A stretch of DNA of 64,000 bases from Oscillospiraceae bacterium (lineage in GTDB: Bacteria; Bacillota; Clostridia; Oscillospirales; Acutalibacteraceae). Below are positions 46,475 through 55,500 of the stretch, one piece after another (positions within the stretch are counted from its first letter, which is position 1; each line of letters opens with the position of its first letter). The stretch covers positions 1-64,000 of the forward strand of contig SVOY01000015.1 of assembly GCA_015066105.1 (NCBI GenBank), in the 5' to 3' direction. The position numbers were made by a program, and so were the translations under genes. Below the pieces are notes generated by a model. The model was given only the letters and a program-made list of their open reading frames with translations. It searched no databases and was not told the DNA's origin.

Positions 46475-47416
46475 ATGGATTGGAAATATTATATGCAAAG
46501 AGCTCTTGCCGCACCCGAGGAGGGTGACAGAATAGAGTACTTTAACCTCAAGGCGAGAGTATCGGGCAACGTGCTTGTAAACGCACAAAGGACAATTCCC
46601 ACTCCCACATATACCTACAAGGCAGACGTTACAAAGTTTTACGAGGAATATCAGAAGCTCAAGGCCGAGTGCGGCTACAAGCTTTCCTTCAACACGCTTA
46701 TGATGCGTCTTCTTGTTGAAGGTCTTAAGGTTGCACCAAGACTCAACGCCCACCTTGAATATAATCACACCGCCTCCTGCGGAAGACTTATCATCAAAAA
46801 GCACATTGATGTTGCAATGCCCATTTTTATGGACGGCGGCATCACCTTCCCCGTAAAGGTGCGCGCTATTGAGGATAAGAGCCTCAGAGAGATTTCCGAC
46901 CAGATTGCCGATATTATGAGAAGGATGGAAAAGACCGACGTTGACTCTCTTCTCTTTGACCTTATTCAGCAGAGAATGATAGGCTTTATGCTCAAGGGCA
47001 AGCTTGTATCCACCGTTGCACAGATTGCCTCGGGCTTTGTGGGCAAGTACAGCGTTACAAGCGTCAAGGACCTTTTCAAGGAAAAGGTGCGCGACCCCGA
47101 ATCGCTCAGTATGTACGATTTCAATGAGGGCACCGTTTGCTTTACAAACACGGGTACACTCAGCAAAACCCTTACGGGTCACATCTCCTACGGACCTCTT
47201 CTTTATCCTCAGGTATTCCTCTTCGGCATCAGCAACATCAATGATGTTGAATATGCCTTCAAAAATGAAAAGGGTGAGGTTGACATCGGAACAAAGAAGA
47301 TGCTGCCTATGACCTTTGCCTTTGACCACAGACTCGGCGGCTTCGGCGATGTTATTCCTCTTATCAACAAGTTTGAGGAGATTTTTGCCGACCCGAGTGT
47401 AATTCATGAGTGGTAA
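46475..47416 (+). CDS. 2-oxoacid dehydrogenase acyltransferase catalytic-domain-like protein without lipoyl domain
   Basis: 313 aa; LSFNTLMMRLLVEGLKVAPRLNAHLEY, FAFDHRLGGFGDVIPLINKF. Confidence 0.8.
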   Translation: MDWKYYMQRALAAPEEGDRIEYFNLKARVSGNVLVNAQRTIPTPTYTYKADVTKFYEEYQKLKAECGYKLSFNTLMMRLLVEGLKVAPRLNAHLEYNHTASCGRLIIKKHIDVAMPIFMDGGITFPVKVRAIEDKSLREISDQIADIMRRMEKTDVDSLLFDLIQQRMIGFMLKGKLVSTVAQIASGFVGKYSVTSVKDLFKEKVRDPESLSMYDFNEGTVCFTNTGTLSKTLTGHISYGPLLYPQVFLFGISNINDVEYAFKNEKGEVDIGTKKMLPMTFAFDHRLGGFGDVIPLINKFEEIFADPSVIHEW

Positions 47417-47622
47417 TGCTTTATAAATATGCTGTGCGCTGTTATTTGTTTAACGGCGCATTTTTTTGTTGTAGTATGTATGTTTCAGGAGTGTAAATAT
47501 AAGTATATTTTGTTGACTTTTGAACTTTGATATACTATAATGTTTTTTGAATATGTGAAAAGGATTTGTATGTTTTATACAGCTTGCTTTTCAGATTATA
47601 TCATATTGAAAGGAAAGAAAAT

Positions 47623-49692
47623 ATGAACACTATCGACAAAAACTATGAAGCTCTGTTCACCCCCTGGAAAATAGGCAATGTTGAAATCAAAAACCGCATT
47701 GTTATGTGTCCCATGGGCGGTACATCCCTTTTCGGATGGTTTGAGCTTGGCGGCTGCCACTTTGATAAGGAGGCTGCAAAGCTTTTCCTTGAAAGAGCAA
47801 ACAACAACGTTGGTCTTATTATTCCCGGTATTGCACCTCTTCGTGACACCTTCTGGGGCAAATGGTTATGGCAGAACCCCAAGATGTTTGAGGACCTTAA
47901 GGTCTTTATGGATGAAATCCACAAGACCGGTGCAAAGCTTTTTGTACAGCTTACCGCAGGTATGGGCAGAAGCTGGGCAATTACCGAGCTTGTTGCTCCC
48001 TTACATAAGAACAAGTTCACCCGTGCTCTTGTAAAGCCTATTCTTGACACCTCCCATGAGCTTGCTTCTCCCTCACCCCAGCCCTCACGCTGGGCACACG
48101 ATATCATCTGCCCCGAAATGACAAAGGAGCAGATTCACGAAATTATTGAGGCTTTTGCAAAAACTGCAAAGCTCTGCCGCGATGCAGGCGTTGACGGTGT
48201 TGAGGTTCACGCTGTTCATGAGGGTTATCTTCTTGACCAGTTTGCCATTGAATTTTTCAACAAGCGTACCGACGAATACGGCGGAAGCTTTGAAAACAGA
48301 TATCGCTTTGCCGCTGAGGTTGTTAAGGCAATCAAGGAAGCCTGCGGTGAGGATTATCCCGTTTCACTGCGTTATTCCGTAGAGTCAAAGCTCAAGGGCT
48401 TCTGCTACGGCGCAATGCCCGGTGAGGATTACACTGAGGTCGGCCGTAATATGGAGGAATCGGAAAAAGCCGCAAAGTATCTTCAGGATGCGGGCTACGA
48501 TATGCTCAACGCCGATAACGGTACATACGACTCCTGGTACTGGGCACATCCCCCCATGTATATGCCTCAGAACTGTAACCTTGAGGACGTTGCACATATC
48601 AAAAAGTTTGTTGATATTCCCGTTGTATGTGCAGGCCGTATGGAGCCTGACGTAGCATCAAAGGCTATTGAAGAGGGCAAGATTGACGGTCTCGGTGTTG
48701 CACGTCAGTTCCTTACAGACCCCGAATGGATTACAAAGCTTATCGAAGGCAGACTTGAGGATATCAAGCCCTGTATCTGCTGCCACAGCGGCTGCTTCAA
48801 CTTCTCATCCTCAAAGGGCCACGCAAACACTCAGGACCTTCTTGATACAATGGGTCTTGCACGCTGTGCACTCAATCCCGAAACAATGCAGTCAAAGAAA
48901 TATAAGCTTGTGCCTGCAAAGAAGATAAAGAAGGTTGCCGTTATCGGCGGCGGTATCGGCGGTATGGAGGCCGCTATCGTCTGCGCAAAGAGAGGCCATA
49001 AGGTTACTCTTTATGAAAAGAGCGATAAATTGGGCGGCGTATTCATTGCTGCCGCTGCTCCCTCCTTCAAGGAAAAGGACCGCGACCTTATCAAGTGGTA
49101 TATCCGCGAGGTAGCAAAGCTTCCCATTGAAGTTAAGATGAACACAGAGGTCAAGGATATTGCTTCTCTCGGTGCTGACGAGGTTATCGTTGCAACCGGC
49201 TCCAAGGCAAGAAAGATCCCCGTTAAGGGCGCAGACACTGCAATTGAGGCAGTTGATTATCTCCTCGGCAATGCACAGGTAGGTCAGAAGGTTACAATCA
49301 TCGGCGGCGGTCTTACCGGCTGTGAAATCGCTTACGACCTCTTCCTTCAGGGTAAGGAGCCCACAATTGTTGAAATGCAGGATGACCTTATCACAACTCC
49401 CGGCATCTGCCTTGCAAACACCTCCTTCCTTCGTGACTGCTTCAAAACAAACAAGGTTCCCGTACACCTTGAAACCTCACTTTGCGAAATCGGCGACGGT
49501 AAGGTTACGGTCAAGGATAAGAACGGTCTTACCTTTGAAATTGAAAGCGACAGCGTAGTTATGTCAGTAGGTTATGTTCCCACACCCGTGGCACCCAAGT
49601 CAAAGCACGTTCACGTTATAGGCGATGCCGCAAAGGTCGGCAATCTCCGTACGGTTATCTGGGGCGCATGGGATGTTGCAATGAAGATATAA
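47623..49692 (+). CDS. FMN/FAD/4Fe-4S NADH:flavin oxidoreductase (2,4-dienoyl-CoA reductase/BaiCD-like family)
   Basis: ATG at 47623; OYE TIM barrel; CICCHSGCFNF(x)nCALNP cluster; VAVIGGGIGGMEAAIVCAKRGHKVTLYEK FAD motif. Confidence 0.92.
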   Translation: MNTIDKNYEALFTPWKIGNVEIKNRIVMCPMGGTSLFGWFELGGCHFDKEAAKLFLERANNNVGLIIPGIAPLRDTFWGKWLWQNPKMFEDLKVFMDEIHKTGAKLFVQLTAGMGRSWAITELVAPLHKNKFTRALVKPILDTSHELASPSPQPSRWAHDIICPEMTKEQIHEIIEAFAKTAKLCRDAGVDGVEVHAVHEGYLLDQFAIEFFNKRTDEYGGSFENRYRFAAEVVKAIKEACGEDYPVSLRYSVESKLKGFCYGAMPGEDYTEVGRNMEESEKAAKYLQDAGYDMLNADNGTYDSWYWAHPPMYMPQNCNLEDVAHIKKFVDIPVVCAGRMEPDVASKAIEEGKIDGLGVARQFLTDPEWITKLIEGRLEDIKPCICCHSGCFNFSSSKGHANTQDLLDTMGLARCALNPETMQSKKYKLVPAKKIKKVAVIGGGIGGMEAAIVCAKRGHKVTLYEKSDKLGGVFIAAAAPSFKEKDRDLIKWYIREVAKLPIEVKMNTEVKDIASLGADEVIVATGSKARKIPVKGADTAIEAVDYLLGNAQVGQKVTIIGGGLTGCEIAYDLFLQGKEPTIVEMQDDLITTPGICLANTSFLRDCFKTNKVPVHLETSLCEIGDGKVTVKDKNGLTFEIESDSVVMSVGYVPTPVAPKSKHVHVIGDAAKVGNLRTVIWGAWDVAMKI

Positions 49693-49724
49693 GCCGAAGA
49701 AAATAAAGTAAAGGAGAAATTACT

Positions 49725-51002
49725 ATGATTCTTACCAAGCAGCAGCAGGAAATACTTGACGGCTCAAAAGGCGACGTAATGGCAAAGGTTATGAAGACCC
49801 TCGTTATGTACGGTGAGGCCTTTGGTGCAGAAAAGCTTGTTCCCATCACATCAGACTATAACCACCTTGTTACCTCCTTCGGTCTCAAGGTAATGTCACC
49901 CGTTTACGACCTTATGCAGACAATTCTTGACGCAGGCGTTTCCTCGGGTCAGAAGTTTTCTGTTGACCCCCGCCCCATTGACAAGAATGTTCCCGCAAAC
50001 TTCCTTCAGAATCTTATTTTCAATAAGTTTATGTACACAAAGCAGGATTTCTATGAAAAGCAGCTTGAAAAGCTTGGTCTTCTCAACAAGGATGCTTTCA
50101 CCTGCACCTGCTATATGGACGAGGTAGGCAACAAGCCCAAGAAGGGCGACGTGCTTTCATGGGCAGAGTCAAGTGCCGTTGTTTATGCAAACTCCGTGCT
50201 CGGCGCAAGATGTAACCGTAACTCGGGCATCATTGATATTATGGGCTCAATCGTAGGCTATGTACCTTACTTCGGTCTTCTTACCGATGAGGGCAGAAAG
50301 GCTACGTGGGTTGTTAAGGTTGAAACCACCAAAAAGCCCGAGGCTCAGCTTCTCGGCTCGGCAATCGGTATGAAGGTAATGGAGGATGTACCCTACGTTA
50401 TCGGCCTTGACAAGTGGATAGGTAGTGAGCTTGACGACAGTGCCTGTGCTTATCTCAAGGATTTCGGTGCCGCTACGGCTTCAAACGGTGCGGTCGGCCT
50501 TTATCACATTGAAAACCTTACTCCCGAGGCAGTTGAGCTTGGCGATAAGCTTATTGCAGAGGGCGCAAAGGAATACGTTATTGACGACGCTGAGCTTGAA
50601 AGAGTTCAGAGAAATTATCCCGTTATCTGGAAAAAGCCCGACGCCGCTCCCAAGCTTTGCTTTATCGGCTGTCCTCACCTTTCACTTCAGCAGCTTAAGG
50701 ACTGGACGGACAACATTGAGGCCGAGCTTAAGAAAAAGGGCAATGTAAAGGTTGGCATCCCCACAGTTCTCACTGCCGCACCCAAGGTGCTTGAGGCATT
50801 TGAAAAAACTCCCTACTATGCAAGACTCAGAGCAACAGGCGTAATTATTTCTTACATCTGTCCTCTTATGTATATGAATAATCCTCTTTGCAAAAAGATG
50901 CCCGTAATTACCTGCTCAAACAAGCTTCGTACTTACACAACGGCTAAATTCTACAGAGAAGAAGAGATTTTATCAATTATTACAGACGGAGGTAAAAAGT
51001 AA
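49725..51002 (+). CDS. aconitase X large (catalytic) subunit-like protein
   Basis: 425 aa; ARCNRNSGIIDIMGSIVGYVPYFGLLTDEGRKATW; followed by a DUF126 subunit. Confidence 0.87.
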   Translation: MILTKQQQEILDGSKGDVMAKVMKTLVMYGEAFGAEKLVPITSDYNHLVTSFGLKVMSPVYDLMQTILDAGVSSGQKFSVDPRPIDKNVPANFLQNLIFNKFMYTKQDFYEKQLEKLGLLNKDAFTCTCYMDEVGNKPKKGDVLSWAESSAVVYANSVLGARCNRNSGIIDIMGSIVGYVPYFGLLTDEGRKATWVVKVETTKKPEAQLLGSAIGMKVMEDVPYVIGLDKWIGSELDDSACAYLKDFGAATASNGAVGLYHIENLTPEAVELGDKLIAEGAKEYVIDDAELERVQRNYPVIWKKPDAAPKLCFIGCPHLSLQQLKDWTDNIEAELKKKGNVKVGIPTVLTAAPKVLEAFEKTPYYARLRATGVIISYICPLMYMNNPLCKKMPVITCSNKLRTYTTAKFYREEEILSIITDGGKK

Positions 51003-51445
51003 TGAAAGAGTTTAAAGGCAGAGTTGTAACTCCCGGCACTGTAACAGCAGAGGCTGTTGTTACAAAAAGCGGCTTCAATACACTTGCTTCCTTCCAGAAT
51101 GCTCTTCAGTTCGGTGACAAGGAAGTAAAGTGCGGTGACCAGAACAACGCAGATTTATACGGTAAATCACTTCTCAACAAGGCACTTTGTCTTCCCCAGA
51201 CAATCGGCTCAACAACGGGCGGACTTGTTCTCTACTGTGCCTGCGCACTTAAAAAGAATCCCGCCTGTATGCTTTTCTCAAGCCCCATTGACTCGCTTGC
51301 AGCTGCAGGTGCAGTGCTTGCAGATGTTTGGGTTGACGGCGTGACAATGCCCGTTGTAGACTCTCTCGGTGACGAATTCCTTGACTATGTTAAGGACGGT
51401 ATGACAGTTGAGATTAAGGCTGACGGTGTGGTTGTGGTAAAATAA
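51002..51445 (+). CDS. aconitase X swivel-domain (DUF126) small subunit
   Basis: 147 aa; GRVVTPGTVTAEAVVTKSGFNTLASF, SLLNKALCLPQTIGSTTGGLVLY; start overlaps upstream stop. Confidence 0.88.
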   Translation: MKEFKGRVVTPGTVTAEAVVTKSGFNTLASFQNALQFGDKEVKCGDQNNADLYGKSLLNKALCLPQTIGSTTGGLVLYCACALKKNPACMLFSSPIDSLAAAGAVLADVWVDGVTMPVVDSLGDEFLDYVKDGMTVEIKADGVVVVK

Positions 51446-51480
51446 CCCGTAATTATACGGCACTGTATACTCATAATAAA

Positions 51481-51785
51481 AACCGACTCTTTGTAACGTC
51501 GACACCCCATAAGGAAGTATTTCTTTAAAAAGTGAAATAACTTCACAATAATGCGTTAAAAATCACCGATATGCGTCAGCATTATCGGTGATTTTTGCCT
51601 TTTCTTGCAAAGCTGTTTCGCATTTTAAAGTGCTTCGCAGTTTCGTAAGAACTGAAAATTTCTTGTATTGAAGCCACAAAACGCAGCAAGGCTGTCGCCT
51701 TGCGAGGCTTCCCTGCAAAAATACGGGGAATTTTGTTCGAGAAACAAATACTGCCTTACGGGGTGTCGGCGAAAGAGAGACGGTT
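51481..51785. mobile_element. MITE-like non-coding element with terminal inverted repeats
   Basis: 51500-51526 cgacaccccataaggaagtatttcttt vs reverse complement of 51742-51768 cgacaccccgtaaggcagtatttgttt (24/27). Confidence 0.6.
51560..51598. terminator. terminator hairpin inside the MITE-like element
   Basis: aaaaatcaccgatatgcgtcagcattatcggtgattttt. Confidence 0.85.
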
Positions 51786-51854
51786 TTTTTGATGGGATAT
51801 GAAAATCTTTTCCGGGACGACACACGGGTCGTCCCCTACGCGTTCTTGGACCTG

Positions 51855-51920
51855 AAAAAAACCGCCCGAAAGGGCGGTTTCCTTACTACTTGCTACTTAC
51901 TACTGCCCCAAAGGGGCCCC
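51855..51920. repeat. composite hairpin + AGTAGTA heptads + hairpin (locus D, inverted relative to locus C)
   Basis: aaaaaaaccgcccgaaagggcggtttccttactacttgctacttactactgccccaaaggggcc. Confidence 0.88.
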
Positions 51921-51927
51921 TTAAGCT

Positions 51928-52905
51928 TTATCTTTCTACCACATCAAAATACTTTTTCAGGAAGTTATCCACAACCTGCCAGTATTCCTCGTGGAACCAG
52001 TGCGATGAAAGTGCGTGCTCAGCACCCCTTACAATGTACTTTTCCTTTTCAGCGGCGCAGGCGTTGTATACGGGCTCAAGGTTTTCAAGCAGAACAAAAT
52101 CATCCTTGTCGCCGTGAATGAAGAGGGTGGGGGTCTTTGACTTTTTGAGCTGCTTTATGCAGTTGGCCTGACCGAAGAAGAAGCCGTTGACAAGCTTGTT
52201 GATAAGGCTTGCCTGGGGCATTACAAGCTTGGGGGGAAGGTGATACTTTCTCTTGCAGCGGTCTGTAAAAATCTCCTTTACGCCAACAAAGCCGCAATCC
52301 TCAATGGCAAGCACAACATTTTCGGGCAGCTCCTCGCCCGTTGTCATCATTGTTGTTGCGCCGCCCATGGAAACGCCGTGAATGATAATTTTCACCTTGG
52401 GGTTGTGCTTTGCAATGTTGTTGATCCAGTCAACAACGTCAAGTCTGTCCTTCCAGCCCATTGTAACAAATTTGTGCTCGCTGTTGTTGTGGCCGCGAAG
52501 GTCGGGGAGAAGCACGTTGAAGCCTCTCTTGTAAAATTCCATGGCGTAGCTTGACATTTCACGGTTTACGTTTGTCCAGCCGTGAAGGCAAACTACCCAG
52601 GTGTTGCTGTTTGAGGGGTTAAGGAACTCAACACCGTGAAGGTTTTCGCCCTTTCTGTTTTTGATAACTACCTCCTGGTGGTAGGTGGTGTCATACCATT
52701 TATAACCCGCAATAAGGTTTTCGTTGTCGGCGTTTCTTTCAAAAAGGCTGTCCTTGCAGGGAACTGTGGGGTCGGGCCTTTTTTTGTTGCCCAGGGCAAT
52801 GAAAAAGAAAAGTGCACCAAGGCCGAAATAAAGAATGAGAAGAACGCCGACTGCAACGGCGGCAATGATAAGTGCTTGCTGAAGCTCGTATGACATTATA
52901 ATCAA
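51928..52905 (-). CDS. alpha/beta hydrolase
   Basis: 325 aa; WVVCLHGWTNVNREMSSYA, IIIHGVSMGGATTMMTTGEELP. Confidence 0.93.
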   Translation of the reverse strand: MIIMSYELQQALIIAAVAVGVLLILYFGLGALFFFIALGNKKRPDPTVPCKDSLFERNADNENLIAGYKWYDTTYHQEVVIKNRKGENLHGVEFLNPSNSNTWVVCLHGWTNVNREMSSYAMEFYKRGFNVLLPDLRGHNNSEHKFVTMGWKDRLDVVDWINNIAKHNPKVKIIIHGVSMGGATTMMTTGEELPENVVLAIEDCGFVGVKEIFTDRCKRKYHLPPKLVMPQASLINKLVNGFFFGQANCIKQLKKSKTPTLFIHGDKDDFVLLENLEPVYNACAAEKEKYIVRGAEHALSSHWFHEEYWQVVDNFLKKYFDVVER

Positions 52906-52989
52906 CCTTTCATTTTAAAGTCCGTTTTTTCACATAAAGTATTATACACTCATATATATGCAGTTGTAAACTGATTTTCCGAAAAAATA

Positions 52990-53451
52990 TTATGCTTTTT
53001 CTTTTTTGAGCCGGCCGTAGCTTTTTATGCCTACGGCAAGGAAAACAATAACAAAAAGATGCACGATAACATCTATAAAATACTCGGGTCTGATATCGCC
53101 GCGGAAAACAAAAAGGGGAACAAAGCAAAGGCAGTCAGCAATATATAAGCCGAGGGCCGGGGAAAGCCTTTTCGGATTTTTTGTTGCAAGAACGGCAAAA
53201 ATAAAATAAATGGCAATGAAAACGGCAATAAGCGTATATGAAAGGGCAAGGGGCATTGAGCCGCAATCGCCCAATCTCAGAAAAAGCTCTGAGGCCGTAA
53301 GACTGAAGTAAAAGTCAAAATTTTTTGTGATAAAAAAGCGTGCAATGTAAATAAGCCCGAGAATGCCTGCAAGCACAAAGGCGCTTGTTGCGGATTTTAC
53401 GTTTGTTTCGTGCTTTTTAATAAGATCTTGCTTTGTAAAGCTTTTATTCAT
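52990..53451 (-). CDS. hypothetical membrane protein
   Basis: 153 aa, about 4 hydrophobic segments. Confidence 0.7.
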   Translation of the reverse strand: MNKSFTKQDLIKKHETNVKSATSAFVLAGILGLIYIARFFITKNFDFYFSLTASELFLRLGDCGSMPLALSYTLIAVFIAIYFIFAVLATKNPKRLSPALGLYIADCLCFVPLFVFRGDIRPEYFIDVIVHLFVIVFLAVGIKSYGRLKKEKA

Positions 53452-53460
53452 GGCTGTACC

Positions 53461-53958
53461 TCACCAGTTATATTTTGTCAGCTGACCCTCCCACTTAAGG
53501 TCGGGAAAATTCCATTGACGAAGCACCTCATAAGTGACAATGGCAACCGTGTTTGAAAGGTTGAGGCTTCTCGCCTCGCTTCTCATGGGTATGCGAAGGC
53601 AGGTGTCGGGATTTTTTACAAGAATTTCCTCGGGTATACCCGCATCCTCTCTGCCGAAAATAATATAAGCACCGTCGGGGTAGCTTATGTCGGTATAGTT
53701 CTTCTGACCCTTTGTTGTAAGATAAAAAAACTGACCGCCCTGATTTTTTTCAAAAAATTCCTCTGAGCTTTCGTAGTAGGTTATATCAAGCAGATACCAG
53801 TAGTCAAGGCCTGCTCTTTTTAGCTTTTTATCGTCAACCGTAAATCCCATAGGCTTTACAAGGTGAAGCCTTGCACCCGTTGCGGCACAGGTGCGGGCAA
53901 TGTTGCCCGTATTCTGCGGAATCTGCGGCTGCATAAGAACAATGTTAAGCTGTGCCAT
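53461..53958 (-). CDS. trmL: tRNA (cytidine(34)-2'-O)-methyltransferase
   Basis: MAQLNIVLMQPQIPQNTGNIARTCAATGARLHLVKPMGF; SPOUT knot RIPMRSEARSLNLSNTVAIVTYE. Confidence 0.94.
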   Translation of the reverse strand: MAQLNIVLMQPQIPQNTGNIARTCAATGARLHLVKPMGFTVDDKKLKRAGLDYWYLLDITYYESSEEFFEKNQGGQFFYLTTKGQKNYTDISYPDGAYIIFGREDAGIPEEILVKNPDTCLRIPMRSEARSLNLSNTVAIVTYEVLRQWNFPDLKWEGQLTKYNW

Positions 53959-54135
53959 TTTTAACTCCCGAAACATAATTTTGTACTTCAGCTTAATATT
54001 ATATCATTTTGCTTTGAAAAAAGGAATATGAATTGTAAATTTTTTTATCGGTATATTGTCCTTGACGGTACAAAAAATAATTCTGCCGGGTTCACACCCT
54101 GAGGCGAAAAAAAGAAGAAAGGATGGGAAAGGAAA

Positions 54136-54309
54136 ATGAAAAGCGTAATGAAGGGTATCGGAATAGGTATGGCCGTAGGCGGTACGGCGGCTTATCTTAA
54201 GGGAATGATGGCAGGCTGCGGCATGAAGAAAATGGCACGCAAAAAAACAAAGGCCATCGTTAAGGCTATTGACGACATTGCAGGGGACATGAAATATATG
54301 TTCAAATAA
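54136..54309 (+). CDS. small Gly-rich/basic protein, 57 aa: MKSVMKGIGIGMAVGGTAAYLKGMMAGCGMKKMARKKTKAIVKAIDDIAGDMKYMFK
   Basis: RBS gggaaagg; absent from the ORF track (<60 aa). Confidence 0.7.
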   Translation: MKSVMKGIGIGMAVGGTAAYLKGMMAGCGMKKMARKKTKAIVKAIDDIAGDMKYMFK

Positions 54310-54400
54310 CCTGCGGCGCGGTGCATTGAGCCGGGAGCAACAGCCTTACTCAGCTTAATGCACCGACCGTGAAGCTTACATAAAGAAGGGAGAAATGTAA

Positions 54401-55441
54401 ATGAAAAAGAGCCTTGCAGTTTTACTTGCTTTTTCACTTTTATTTTTATGTGCCTGCGGCAAAAAGGATGAGGATCCGACAACATTTCCGCCCTCTGCCT
54501 CGCAAGGCACCTCGCAGGAGGAGTCAACCTCGCTTACGGGTGCACCCGAGGTAAGAGAGCTTTCGCCTCAGGTTGAAAAATCTACCGTTGTTGATACTGA
54601 AAACAGCTTTGTCGGTTATCCAATAGATATTTCTGCCTCCGTAATAAAGGGCAATGAAGGCGGAAACAGTATTTCCGGTCTGACTCCTTTGGAGAAAATC
54701 AGCTTTACTGCTGCCGCGCCGAGAAGTGATACTGTGCTTTCACAGGAAAAGCGCTCCCACTCTCACGGCCCCGCCTCGGGCGGAGAGCCGCACTACACCG
54801 TGGTTGAGTTTCAGGAAAGCTTTGACCGCTTCGGAGCCTATACCCTCGGCAGGGAAACCGATGAAGAGGGCAAAAAGGTGCTTTACCTTACCTTTGACTG
54901 CGGCTATGAGTATGAAAATCTTACCTCAACGGTGCTTGACGTGTTAAAGGAAAAGAATGTGCCTGCCGCTTTTTTCTGCACCCTTGACCATATAAAAAAA
55001 GAGACTGAAATAATCAGCCGTATGATAAACGAGGGTCACATTGTGGGTAACCATTCTGCAACCCACCCCAATTTTACAGAGATAAGCCGCGAAAAAATGG
55101 CAAAGGAGCTTGAAGAAACGGAAAACTATCTCAGAGAAAACTACGGATATGCGTCACGCTTTTTCCGCTTTCCTGCGGGCGAATACACGGAAAATGCCCT
55201 TGACCTTGTGGCTTCCCTCGGTTATGTGAGTGTTTTCTGGTCAGTTGCTTATAACGACTGGAATGTGGACAACATTCAGGGAAAGGATTATGCCGTTAAA
55301 ACCGTTACGGAAAGGCTTCACCCGGGTGCGGTTATTCTCTTGCACAGTGTGTCAAGGGACAATGCTGCCGCCCTGCCCGAGATTATTGACAAAGCAAGGG
55401 CTGAGGGCTACGAGTTCAGACCATTGACAGACCTTGCTTAA
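54401..55441 (+). CDS. polysaccharide deacetylase lipoprotein (PdaA-like)
   Basis: 346 aa; lipobox LFLCAC; LYLTFDCGYEYENLT, HIVGNHSATHPNF. Confidence 0.9.
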   Translation: MKKSLAVLLAFSLLFLCACGKKDEDPTTFPPSASQGTSQEESTSLTGAPEVRELSPQVEKSTVVDTENSFVGYPIDISASVIKGNEGGNSISGLTPLEKISFTAAAPRSDTVLSQEKRSHSHGPASGGEPHYTVVEFQESFDRFGAYTLGRETDEEGKKVLYLTFDCGYEYENLTSTVLDVLKEKNVPAAFFCTLDHIKKETEIISRMINEGHIVGNHSATHPNFTEISREKMAKELEETENYLRENYGYASRFFRFPAGEYTENALDLVASLGYVSVFWSVAYNDWNVDNIQGKDYAVKTVTERLHPGAVILLHSVSRDNAAALPEIIDKARAEGYEFRPLTDLA

Positions 55442-55500
55442 GCTGAAAAAACCCCCGTTAAAGGTGTAATTCCTCAAACGGGGGTGTAAATTGTTCGGTT

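Noticed and set aside
46373-47407. 344-aa ORF on - strand
   Set aside because: Antisense to the acyltransferase-like gene (46475-47416); composition and Cys/His-rich translation look like a shadow ORF
48892-49467. 191-aa ORF on - strand
   Set aside because: Shadow of the flavin oxidoreductase FAD domain
51563-51825. ORFs 51563-51823 and 51625-51825 on - strand
   Set aside because: Lie within the MITE-like non-coding element and its hairpins
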